In this document: positions 40,701 through 52,700 of the stretch, one piece after another
How positions within the stretch are numbered: the first letter of the stretch is position 1
Layout: every line of letters begins with the position of its first letter
NCBI GenBank assembly: GCA_028023455.1
Contig: JAQFVV010012419.1
Coordinates: forward strand, 868,001-932,000
Direction of reading: 5' to 3'
DNA length: 64,000 nucleotides
From: Epiperipatus broadwayi
Taxonomy: Eukaryota; Onychophora; Udeonychophora; Euonychophora; Peripatidae
The notes under the pieces: model-generated
The model's database searches: none
The model's input: only the letters and a program-made list of their open reading frames with translations
Told to the model about the DNA's origin: nothing
Translations under genes and position numbers: made by a program

Positions 40701-43700
40701 GCCCATAACAATCCCAATAAGATAATTTCCCCACAAACAAGTTGCTGGAAATCTTGATGCCATTTTAATGCATGGCAAGGGACCCTCAATTTTCTTGTTC
40801 TCACACAACAAACTGACCAAGATGTTATGGGTCGCAGTGCAGCCCTAAACCATTCAACTTCTTAGAAGGATCCTTATGCTGATTACTGGCATCTTCCCCC
40901 CCTCCAGCGCAGTTTCCTACATAATGTTTCAATTCGTTTAATAAACATACTCATTGGGCAAAAGCCTGCCAAAAAGTATGTTATCTTTGGCAGCACTACT
41001 GCATTTAGTAGCGTGACCTTTCCCAACAATGACAGAGGGACCGTCCTCAAGGTATTTACAGTTTTTTCGACTTCATCAAACAAGGCCTCCTCCAGCTCTT
41101 TTCTCAAAACATTGGGGAGGAAAGCCAGTCGGAAGCCGAGAAATATCTGCGGGGGGAGCTCTAAATCTCCCCAGGATTTGTTTCCCGGTTCTAATCGACC
41201 ATAAGGCCGATTTCTCCTCATTGACCTTTAGACCAAAGTCACAAGCAACCTGGTCTAATATCTTCTCTAGCTCACCAACCTCTTCCCGTGAAGAGAGAAA
41301 CACCACCACATCATCCATGTAGGAAATGTGGTAAATGTTCTCTCCCAGCATCGGAATGGCAACTCCGGTTAGAGATGCCTCAATGGTCAACAGGAGAGGG
41401 TTGATGTAGGCCATAAAAAGGAGTGCTCAATGGTGAGCCCTGGGGATGGAAACAGCACCAAAAACCTGGAGCGACCTGACCATCCAAAGACAGAAAAACC
41501 TCACGATTTTGCAGCAGGTTCTCTATCATTTGGAGGTATGCCTTAGGCACTTTGAGTCTCTCCAGAACACTGAGCAGCACTTCAATTCTGATGCAATCGA
41601 AAGCATCAGCAAAGTCCAGTTGTACCGCGACTGGCCGTTTCATCTTTCTATTACATACATAGTCAACTATGAGGTAGAACCGGCCGACGGCGTCAGCTAT
41701 AGAGCTCCCTTTCTTAGCAAATTGATAGAGCTGTATGATATTCTGCTCAACATCATCCTTGGATGATACTTTCAATCGTCTTAAATATTAACAGTGGTAC
41801 CATAGAAATGGATCTTAAATTCCCCAAATCAATAGGGCCATCAGGCTTTTTCAAGAGGCACTATAGCAATGGGGTAGATCCCACTGATTTCTCGGCATCC
41901 ATCATCAAGAAGGTCCACCATGTTCTTCACAATTGGAAACATGAAGGACCTAAGGTGTATCAGAAGGAACTTGGGAATTCGATGCAGACTGGGGTGAGTC
42001 CCATCCCGAAACGCTTTTAGCTAGGATACAAGATTAGGTTATATTGTGCGAATCGGATCCTGCAATAGAGAAGGACCTATGGGACAACACAGCTGATAGG
42101 ATTGAATTTTTCTGTGTAATTCTCCCAGATTCTAATAAGCATGGAAGTTCCAACGTATCAGTGGCCGCCCACTTCGATCGAACGAGGAGCACAGGAGCTC
42201 TTGCCACACCCAAGGCCCACCGAAGGTAACTCTTGGTCCAGCAGTACTGCAATGTAAATATTGTCGTGCCCTCTTAATCAAGAGGTATTCAGCAACCGCC
42301 CTCTGATTTTTCCTACACTTGGGTTTTTAATTCCATAATTCTTGTTATTTTTTGTTCGATAAAGTCCAGTTCCCTGATTAGATGCACTGGTCCTTTATTC
42401 GCCTTTGAGCATTCAATTATCTGATCACTCACAATTTTTAAGAATTTTTTCCATGCAATTTCAGCAGGGAGGTGAAAAATCCTAATCCTGTTAAATTCAA
42501 TGAATGATTCTGAAAACACTTGTGAAGAAGCATTTGCTTTTTTTATCATTCTGATCATTTTCTTAAGCTTTGTGAGCGCTATGATCACGCTGCTGACATT
42601 TTTCAGATGTTTTGTTTTCTTTCTTTACTGACGTAAAAAGTATAAACATGACGTAGAACAAAATATGGGCATTTGATAGCTTAATCACGTGGCTTTCAGA
42701 AAATGTTTATTTAAAAAAAATCGGTTAAAATTTGGATTTTTGGCAAATTTTTTAATCGACCACAGTATTTAATTTTTTTGTTTTTTTTTTGATAATTTTT
42801 GTACTTATCACGAAGCGATAAAAGATAAAAATAATTTACGGGCTGCAAATGATATTTTCTCTGGTGCTATTCGCAAAGATGGCCTACAATACATCTTCAA
42901 CATTTATTTTTAGCGCTGTTTCTAATTGTAATAAATTTAATCAGCCATTGAAGCTATTGTGCGCTTTTTTACGAGTGTTAAATAATAAATGAGTACAATA
43001 AATAAATGTGTACTCATTTATTATTTAACACTCGTAAAAAAGCGCACAATAGCTTCAATGGCTGATTAAATTTATTACATCTTCAACGTAATGCTGTAAG
43101 TAACATTTTTAAATATTTTTTTTAATTTTTTTCATAAAATTATATTTTTATTTTTATTTTTTTTTCATAAAATTATCATTTTTATTAATTTTAGTTTGGA
43201 ATTAGTGTGTGTTAGTTATTTATGCTCATATACAATTCATATCTAATGTAATTTTCTAACGTTCTACCTACACTATTATAAAAATAATGTTTTTCAAAAA
43301 GTATAATTTATTACGAAAATCATTAATTATGTTTATATAATATGGTTTATAAGTAATTTGTTATAAAACTAATAATCAAATTCTGATTCTTGTTTATGTT
43401 TTTCAAGTCTATAGCTAACAAATGATCTGTATGCAAATAAATTATATATATGTGGTAAAATATAACAAGATAGCATCACTTGTGTGCATAAAGAATATAA
43501 ACAGTTATAAAACTAATAATCAAATGTATACAAACATTGCATACACAAAGATAATCACTTTCTGATTCTTATTTATGTTTTTGTTTACTCTTGTTCATGC
43601 TTTGGTTTTGCTATATGTTTCATAACATTATTTTCAAGTTTATAGCTAACAAATACACTATATGCAAATAAATTATATCTATGTGGTACAATAAATATAA

Positions 43701-46700
43701 TAAGATAGCATCACTTCTGTGCATAAAGAGTGCATAAAGAATATAAACATCACTTGTGTGTGCATAAAGAATATAAACATCACTGGTGTCCATAAAGAAT
43801 ATAAACATCACTGATGTACACAAAAAAAATATAAAATTAAGAGATGAAACTCATTTTATCAATGATATTGACAGTAGCCTACAATTTCTAGTTTTAGAAG
43901 GATAAGAAGCCAATTGCTATGATGATTTCTTTTGTATCTTTTATTAGGATAAATCATTTTCTTTATAGATGCCTTTGACATTTAGAACATTTGGGGTACA
44001 AGATAAAAATGAAGAAGTCATATCCGAATTCTTTTGGAGATTGTGAAGCTGTGGATTAACTCAGGTAAGACATGTTATACATGTTTAGAAAGATAATTTT
44101 GTGAGGAATATAAAGACATTATCACTGAAGATGTATTTTCAATTTTAGTTAATGTTACTTTTCAAATTATGAACAAACAATAAAATAATAATTATTTCGG
44201 ATGTGAAAATTTCTTTTTTCCTTATTTTTTATATAGTTATCACTATTTATTTTATGTTTATTATTTTCCTTAATGTTTCTAGTTTCTGGCAATGTAATTG
44301 TTTTTGCTCTAACATAATTAAAACTGAAGTTATTGTGAAAATTGTGTGTCAGGCCAGTATTTTAAAAAGTTCAATATGGCGGTTTGAAGCTGAAAGAGTT
44401 AAGCCCTGTACACCCTCCGCAGGGCCGATACGAACCACAAGTGCCAGATGATCCAAAAAGGCCAACAGTAACAGCTCGGCTTCCATAGAGGCAGAGAGTA
44501 AGGGCGACATAAACACAAGGTCTATTAAGGATTTTGTCTTGCAATTGTAAACAATCTTCTTATACCTTTTAAGCAAAAATATTTATTATTATATTTACAG
44601 TTTCAACTGTCCCTCGCAGTCTTCTTTAGATCTACAAAAATTTAAATATTACAACAATACAACCAAAACTTATAAATACATCAATAAATTAACCATCAAT
44701 TTATACATATAATAACACTCTTAAGCACTATATATCATTTATTACATTATATTACAAAATTACCCAATCCTTAAATGCTTTAAAATTGAAATTAATTTTT
44801 AATTTTTTAATATTTTATATTCCCTTTTTTTATACATTTTAAAATATGCTATTATATATTGTAACGGGCACATACGTCGTTACATTATTTTTTTTATTAA
44901 ACATAAAAAAAAATAAAAGTTCGCAAATAAAACTTCTTTTTTAAGAATTAAAAATTGAAAATTAAAAAATCATCTTAAACTCGTATCGTATATATAAAAT
45001 CGCACAGATAAACAAAAAATTATTATTAAAATAAAACTTTATTAAAAATAGAAAAACTAAATCTTTCAACAAAAAGATTTAGAGATAAAAATATATCTTT
45101 AAGTTTGGAAAACACATTAATTAATCAGAAAATGGAAATGATTGTTTTAATTAGTTAAATGTAAACTAGCCTTGGGCATTTAAATGTATAAGCATAGGTC
45201 AGATAGGAGAGAAAAACAATGGAATCGGACCTCAGCGAAAGGACCATCACATCGATGACGTAATGTCAATTGAATCCTTAAAATTAATATAAAAGGAAAA
45301 GTTTGAAAATTATTAGTTAGTTATTACAAGAGAACTGAGATGTGTTAAGTCGGAGAATTGGTGACGAAGGGATTGAAAGACGCACTTTCAATTCCTTCAG
45401 TTGTTATAAAAAAAAAAAAAAAAAAATTAACATCGCTTTTCCTATATTGAGGACCACGGGATCATCGTGGATTTAACGCTGGATTCCACACAGCAAGCAA
45501 CGGATAACTAATGAACATTTCTAAAACCGTAAGCATGTTATGAACTTAAATGAAGATTAATTTGAAAACACTAAGAACTTTAAAATATAAACTTTCTCAG
45601 TATTTAATTTATAGAATTAGATTCTTGTCTGACCAAACTAAATTATTTATTAATTAGTTATAATTTTATTTGATGTATTTCTTTTTTGTAAAATCATTTC
45701 CATTTATTTTTTTTGTTCTTTAAGTTTTATTTATGATTTTTGTTTTGCGATAAATTAAATTATATAAATGTTAAACTTAAGTCGGGTGTGAATGGCTGTA
45801 TAGATTTGAAAAGTTATATTAGGGGAGGGTAATCTTAGGTTATTTGTTTTGTAGTTGAATTAGGTCAATGGATTGGATATATTGGTGTAATTAGTAGATG
45901 TAGTACGAGATTCGCTACGGACAGAATCGCTTTTCACGCCGCACACTTTCTTTTTGCCTATGGAATGCGATCCTAAGTTGGCAAAATGACCGCAGTCTTT
46001 TCCTATGGAGTTTTTTTTTTATTGCTCTTATCGTCAGATAGATGTAATATTCCTATCTGACGAAAGGCAATTTCTTCTCTAAACCTATTTGTGCTGTCAT
46101 AGTCGTATTACATTGAATACATCAATATATCAGATGGATTGAAGTTGGTTTGACTGCGAACTTTTGGCTTAAGGTTAAACAAGGATAGAATATTTTCTTT
46201 TCAAATGCAAATCTATGTAGTCTATTCATACTCGACACTCTAAATAAAAATGCATTAAATTTAAGTTGGGTATAGACGCTTGCATGGGTTCGTTACCGGT
46301 TAATTATGTTTTTGGTTTTCATATTTGATCAAAATATATAGACATTCGATAAATACTTATACCTTATGATGAGTATCTAAGATGTATTTATGTCGGATGT
46401 CTTTAAGTTATTGGTGTCTTGCGGCATCTTATGATGAATGCCATTGGGTTCCTTATAAATTTCCCTCTGCATTTCCAGCAATGACTTTATATTTTGATCG
46501 TTTATGTTTACTTTGAGATGTTTTTGACCGTGTAATCTATGTAACCGATCTATACTCAACATTTATAAAACAAACTTTTATAAACCCATCTGTGCGAACT
46601 TATAAAAATGTAAATTAAAATCTAAAATAAAAGTTAAAAATGCAAGTTAAATTTTAAAATGTAAACTGATACTAAAATAATTTTAAATATTATATATGTG

Positions 46701-49700
46701 CGTAAATAAATGTTTATGTGTTAATTTCTGGCAGTGATTTCCTTTACTTTGAAAAATGTTTTTTTAGATAATAATTATTTTATTATCTCTGCTGTTCCAC
46801 TGAGCTAGTGGCAATGGGCTAACGACCAATCAAATCTTAAAATAAAAAAAATTTTTTTTTTTCTTTTTGACTTACGTATCTGCCTACTACTATATAAATT
46901 TTCTAGGTTCAAATGCCTAGTGGTGCCTTGTAGTGCAGATTACGTTAAGTCTCTTTCTCCGGATCGTTATAATATATACATTACAATACATCCTCCCTAT
47001 AAAATTTTTTAAAAATACATAAATCTTAATTTATATACATTATTTATTATATGAAATACAGGCTTATTATATACCTGTATCAATATATGTAATATACAGT
47101 GCAGGTGTCCCCAACATTTTTGCATTCAAGAACACATTCTATAATACCGGCCAGGTGGCGGGCACCATTTATTTTTTCAGCCAGGTGGTGAGCACCATTT
47201 ATTTTTTCAATGTAAATTTATAGCTGGATATTGTTAATAATACACATAATGGACAAAAAAAATATTTATTTCAAAAATAAAATTTTAACATATAATTAAC
47301 GTTTATATTTTTACGCTGTAAAAGTATAGTATGCCCTACAATTTGATTACAATATAATACAATAATTTATAAGAAATTTTAAAAATTAAATTTATTTGTA
47401 TCAAATAAATAATTTTTTATCGTGTTCAGATAGCGGCGGGCACACTTAAAATGGTCTGTGGGCATCATGGTGCCCGTGGGCATAGGGTTGGAGACCCCTG
47501 ATATAGGGTATATATATATATATATTGGTGATTATTTATCTTTTCGACATGTATGTGTTCAAGTGTATCAGTGATATGAGATAGAGTGGTGCCTTTTCTT
47601 TTATATATATTAAATAAATTTTTCTCCGTATATACAAATCTTTATTTTTACTTTTTATTTAATTCTTAAATTTTAAATATTAATTTAATAGGTACATAAA
47701 TAATAGAGGAATAAAGGTTTTTAAGAATTTTTTAAAATATAAAATTTAAAATTTAAGAATTAAATATAGTTTAGGAATAAAATTAAAAATAAAAATTTGT
47801 ATGTATGGAGAAAAATGTACTTAATATATATAAAAGAAAAGGCATTTAAATTATTAAGGATATGAAGGTTTTATAAGATTTAAAATTAAAAAGTTAAAGA
47901 ATTAAGATATGTAATATAATAAATAATGTATAAAAATTAAGATTTATGTGTTTTTTAAAATTTTTTATAGGAATGATGTATTATGGTGTATATATGATAG
48001 CATATTAAAAAATTAAGGATTGAGAAATTTAGTAATATAATGTAATGAATGATGTATAGTGTTTAAGACCGTTATTATATGTACAAATTGATTGTTAATT
48101 TATTGATGTATATATATAAGTTTTTGTTGTATTGATATAATATTTAAATTTTTGTAGATCTGAAGAAGACTGCAAGGAACAGTCAAAACTGTAATAATAA
48201 TAATAAATATTTTTTGCTTAAAAGGTGTAAAAAAATTGCAATTATTTTAAAAAGATATATTGTTATAAATGAATAGGTAGATATGAATGATTCAACACCA
48301 AATTAAAATAAACAAATTGTCTCAAATCTTATAAATATTTCTTACACTGGTCTGTCTTTCTTCAGAATATTAGCATTGATTTGAAGACTCCGAACAAGAA
48401 CATTGATTAGAAATATTCCAATCTAAAAAAAAAAAAGTTAATAAAAGTATAATGATTTTAAGTTAAACATTTATAAAAACTATTACAAAAAAACAAACAA
48501 ATATGATTCAATTTATGTAAAACAAACTACAAATAACCAGAGGAATTGAAACCAAGAAAAATCACAATGTTACTAAAAATAAACTATTTGCAAATAGAAA
48601 CTAAATTATTAAAGATAAAAGAAGAGATAAAAAAACTGTAGTCAATTTTGAGACTTATAACTAAATTTTAGTAAAAAGAAATAAAAACTTATTAGATCCG
48701 ACTCATGTTTTTAGAAATTTAGAATATTTTCTAAGTAAATTCATTATTTATTTATTATTCACGATTACCAATTGAGCTATAGATTGAAAAATATAGTAAA
48801 AAGATAATCTATTTGGCATGCAAAAATTCCTAAATAATTCTGTGATAAATCACAAATATATATGCACGGGCAATCTCCAATATTTTGTAAAAATCCTGTG
48901 CTCATTGATAATCATAAAAAAAAACGTATATATAATAGTAAAACTATAATAGAATAAAGACATATTTGCAAAACATATTGAAATTATCTATATTTTTGTA
49001 TATAAACTATAAAATAAACTTTAATTAGTCCTACAGGATAAACACTCATTCCCTTAGAGAAACAGTGTAAATACTGGAATGCTTAGTGTAATAACATATA
49101 AAACCATTTTAATCTGCCGATGTATTAATTTAACTAATCAGTTTTTTTTATAAAAAAAAAAAAATTAAACTTGAGAATAAAAAAAAATTAATCGTTAAAT
49201 TGGTTTTTATAAGCCATGGAAAGCTATGCTTTGGAAAACCCAAACACATGTAGATGTATTGGACATATATATACTTATTATAAAATAGAAATTCATAACA
49301 ATACAATATTAGCCAAAAATCAAAATTTTACTAAAATTCTTCCACAAGAATGATTTTATCTATTAACAAATAGACCTTTTCAAGTGAAATTCAACTAAAC
49401 ATACATCATAAATATACATCTTTAAATATTGTTGCTAATAGATAAAATCATGGTTGTGGATTTTGTTGTAAAGTTATATGAATTTCAATTTTGTTTATAA
49501 TTACCAGTTAGCATCAGGCAGTATTTAATTTATATATTTACTATGATTATATGTTTGTGAAACATAGAAGTTGGCAATACATTTAGTGAAATAAATTAAT
49601 GCATTTGAAGAGTTAGTGAGAATTGGACAGTAACAAACTGCAGCGTAAATATGTACAGATTAGTGAGATACATTTTAGTGAACAAAGATATAGAGCGATT

Positions 49701-52700
49701 GTTATATAATGAGCATGCTAATAGCTCTTAACAAGCTTTTCTAAATATCCCTATCCTCAGACCAGTTTCTAGCGCTGGTTGTCATCAGTGAGGCACTAGG
49801 ACATTCAGGTATTCATCATCATCATCATCATCAACCATTATCAATCCACTGCAGGATCTTCAAGTTTAATCCATCTTCTCCGATCTTTAGCTTCTCTTCT
49901 CCACAACACCCCTGCACATTTTCTTATTTCATCCATCCATCTCACATGTGGTCTCTTTCTGGGTCTTTTACAATCTCTTGGAATCCAGTTTAAAATTTCA
50001 ATTGTCCATCTATTATCATCTCTTCTAGCAATATGTCCAGCCCAACTCCATTTCAATCTTTTAATTTTTTCAATAAGGTCAGTAACACCTGTTTGTTGTC
50101 TTACCCATACATTGCGTTTTCGATCTCTTTTTGTTACTCCCAACATACATCTCTCCATACTCCTTTGAGTGGTCTGAAGTCTCTGCATTGCTCTTCTATT
50201 AAGTGTCCAAGTCTCAGATCCATAAGTAAGAACTGGTAAAACACATTTGTTAAAAACCATCCTTTTCAAACACATAGGCATATTTCCTTTTAGTATCAAG
50301 TTATTTCTACCAAAAGCACTCATACCAAGTTTAATTCTATGATTAATTCCCTCCATTATGTTTCCATCTGTATTAATAATCTGACCAAGGTATTTGTAAC
50401 TGTTAACTTCTTCTAATTCTTCATAATCAATCTTTATTTTCATATTTTGAGCAAATCGATTAAACATTACTTTAGTCTTTTTAACATTTATCTTTAGTCC
50501 TACTTTTCTACTTTCATCTGCTAACTCCTGCAACATTTCCTGCAGCTCTGAAGCATTATTTGCAAAAACAACTACATCATCTGCAAAGGTCAAGCCCCAT
50601 CATTTATCTAATAATTACCTATTAAGTAGAAAATCTGAAATTTTCTGACATCCCATATATCTTCAAATCCAGCTATCCAACTTAAATAAACATATGATAC
50701 TGAACTAAGTTCAGATATACCCTATATTAATAGCTTTACTACTATAAAAACACCAAAGCCTCAAGAGCAAAACAACAATTACAAAGAAATCAAGTCATAT
50801 ATCCCGTGACTTTATTTAATAACCTTGTACAACAAATGTTATATAACGAATGTGCTAATAGCTCTTAACAAGCTTTTCTGAATATCCCTATACTCCAACG
50901 GGTTTCTAGCTCTGGCTGCCGTCAGTGAGGCACTAGGACATTCAGGTATTAGATTTAAAAATACCAAGCTTATTAAATTAAGACTCGATTTCCTAGCGCA
51001 ATTATTGTTTTGCTCTTGAGGCTTTGGCAATTTTCTATTGCTAAATCTGAACTTAGTTCAGTTCCATACGACTATTTAAGTTAAATAACTGTATATGAAG
51101 ATATATGGATGTCTGACAATTCCAGATTTTCTACTTAATAGGTAACTATTAAATAAAATACTGGGGCTTGACCTGGTATTTTTAAATCTAATACCTGAAG
51201 GTCCTAGTGCCTCACTGACAACAGCCAGAGCTAGAAACTAGTCTGAAGATAGTGATATTCAGAAAAGCTTGTTAAGAACTATTAGCACACTCACTATATA
51301 ACATTTGTAGTGCAAGCTTATTAAATTAAGTCATGTTATATGTGACTTAATTTCCCTGCAGAGATTGTTATGAATGTTTAGACATATATACTGAATAAAT
51401 ACTTATCACAAATTAAGAGAAAAAAATTAGTTTTTGATATTAAATAAACAAAAATAGAAGATCGCACAGAACATGGTTAGATAGCATTAAAGAAAAGAAT
51501 GAAATTAAATTAAATTCCCAACGGTCTTGCAAGGTTTAGACAAAACTAAAAAGATATTGAAAAAGTATAATGTATCAATAGAAAAAATAATAATAATTAT
51601 GATGATGGCAGAACAAATTTTACATCTCTTCCACAATCTATATAAATTTAAAAAGATTTTTTTAAAAAGGTGCAATGATTTCTAAGAATTTTACACTAAA
51701 AATTTATAAATTCTTTAATACTTTAACAAAATGAAAAGATCTACATACAAAAAAAAAAAAAAGAAAAGCAAAACCAAATCATATAAAATGAATTCACATG
51801 ATTTGATTAAAGAGAAATAAAAAAATACTCATGGAATCGAACATTTATCGCTAAATATATTCAGACTATACTGTTCAGAATTAGGGTCCTAGTTTAGCAC
51901 AATTCCACATATATGATACTCCAAATACTTTAGTCACATAGTTGAATATCTTTCCAAATTCTTTATTACTGGGTGGGATTATTGGCTATATTCTAGCCAT
52001 CTACTCTACAAGCTTAGTTTAGGGCATAATTGGGTAGTTAGCTAGTTAAGTTTCAATATTTATTTTTTGTTTTCAACAAAAGAAAATGCATGTTTTTATT
52101 TAGTAAATCACTGTGAAGATTGAAGAGTGCTAAAGGACTATATTTACTTTCAATATTTGTTTTTTAAATTTCCTTTCATAGTTAAAAGCTTAATATATGT
52201 TCTCTGTGAAAACTATAACTAAAGTCACATGACACCTAATAAAAAACACACTAATAGAACTAAATGTAAAATTCTTACAAATAAGATTATAAATATTTAA
52301 AAAACCACCCAATTATTGTATGATGAAAGAAATGTTCCACAGTCATTAATATTGCTACAAATATTTTCATTTATAATCTATTTTTTTATTCAGTATATAT
52401 TTTCATTTAAAATTTAAAAGTTATTTGTAATTTTGCTGTATTTGATTGATTCATAAATATTAACAGTATTACATATTTGATAAGCAGTAATTTATCATTT
52501 TCCTTCCATTCAATACTCAAGAACCTTAATATGAATTTGAAATCTTTTGTTTCATATGATTAAAAAAATTTTAAAGTTTTTTGCAAGCAAAAAAAAAAAA
52601 AACATTTTCTTTTGATGTAAGTTGGGATTTTAATTTAGTCAGATTTTTATTAAGATGTAAAGTGCATTAATTAATTTATAATAACCATTTAAAAACCTTT

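Larger units (their letters stand above)
39440..42600 (-). mobile_element. L1/Tx1-like LINE, 5'-truncated, decayed
   Basis: Minus-strand order: linker region (42588-42313), RT motif A DFADAFDCI (41775-41600), LENLLQNRE-like text, QGSPLS (motif B), YHISYMDDVVVFLSS (motif C, ~41310), GLKVNEEKSALW, then LSLLGKVTLLNAVVLPKITY (41100-40980), and a C-terminal zinc motif CLLCNKAVEDHEYILC near 40200. A 3' UTR-like part extends to about 39440. Both catalytic motifs are intact but at least four frame breaks are visible. An AP endonuclease was not found, so the 5' end is missing. Same strand as the host gene. Confidence 0.8.
44860..46971 (+). mobile_element. 2.1-kb solo LTR (or LTR-like non-autonomous element) nested in the PLE structure
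   Basis: It starts TGTAACGGGCAC and ends GATCGTTATA, a degenerate TGTAACG/CGTTACA pair, flanked by ATAT at 44856-44859 and 46972-46975. The intact PLE arm (reverse of ~47980-48010) shows the uninterrupted site. A TATAAAAGG at 45289 suggests plus-strand transcription. The interior has no ORF. It has a CGTCAGATAG inverted repeat at 46028-46058 and four copies of a ~30-bp motif. The first 170 bp recur inverted at positions 1-174. Confidence 0.65.
44530..48240. mobile_element. Inverted pair of PLE terminal regions (foldback), interrupted by an LTR and a MITE
   Basis: 44530-44859 plus 46972-47715 (minus orientation) mirrors 47719-48240 (plus orientation) about an axis near 47717. Matching blocks include ATTTAAATTTTTGTAGATCT, AATTGATTGTTAATTTATTG, ATAAATCTTAATTT and CATTATTTATTATAT. 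Each arm ends in the same hammerhead-like motif and the tail AAATATTTTTGCTTAAAAGG. Neither arm encodes protein. The 9.2-11.7 kb PLE ends with the same GTAGATCTGATGAAG motif, linking the structure to PLEs. Inverted terminal copies are a known PLE habit. Confidence 0.75.

Noticed and set aside
41446-42020. Plus-strand open frames across the LINE
   Set aside because: They are shadows of the minus-strand LINE reverse transcriptase.
43500-43830. CRISPR-like array of CATAAAGAATATAAACATCAC units
   Set aside because: Units abut with almost no unique spacers, in a eukaryotic intron. It is an ordinary minisatellite.
46792-46925. tRNA-like A box (TAGCTCAGTGG, minus strand) and B-box-like GGTTCAAATGCC (plus strand)
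   Set aside because: The two boxes are on opposite strands and no cloverleaf can be formed. Treated as chance within the LTR.
47511-47526. (TA)n tract as a regulatory element
   Set aside because: A short simple repeat next to a MITE insertion point, with no further support.
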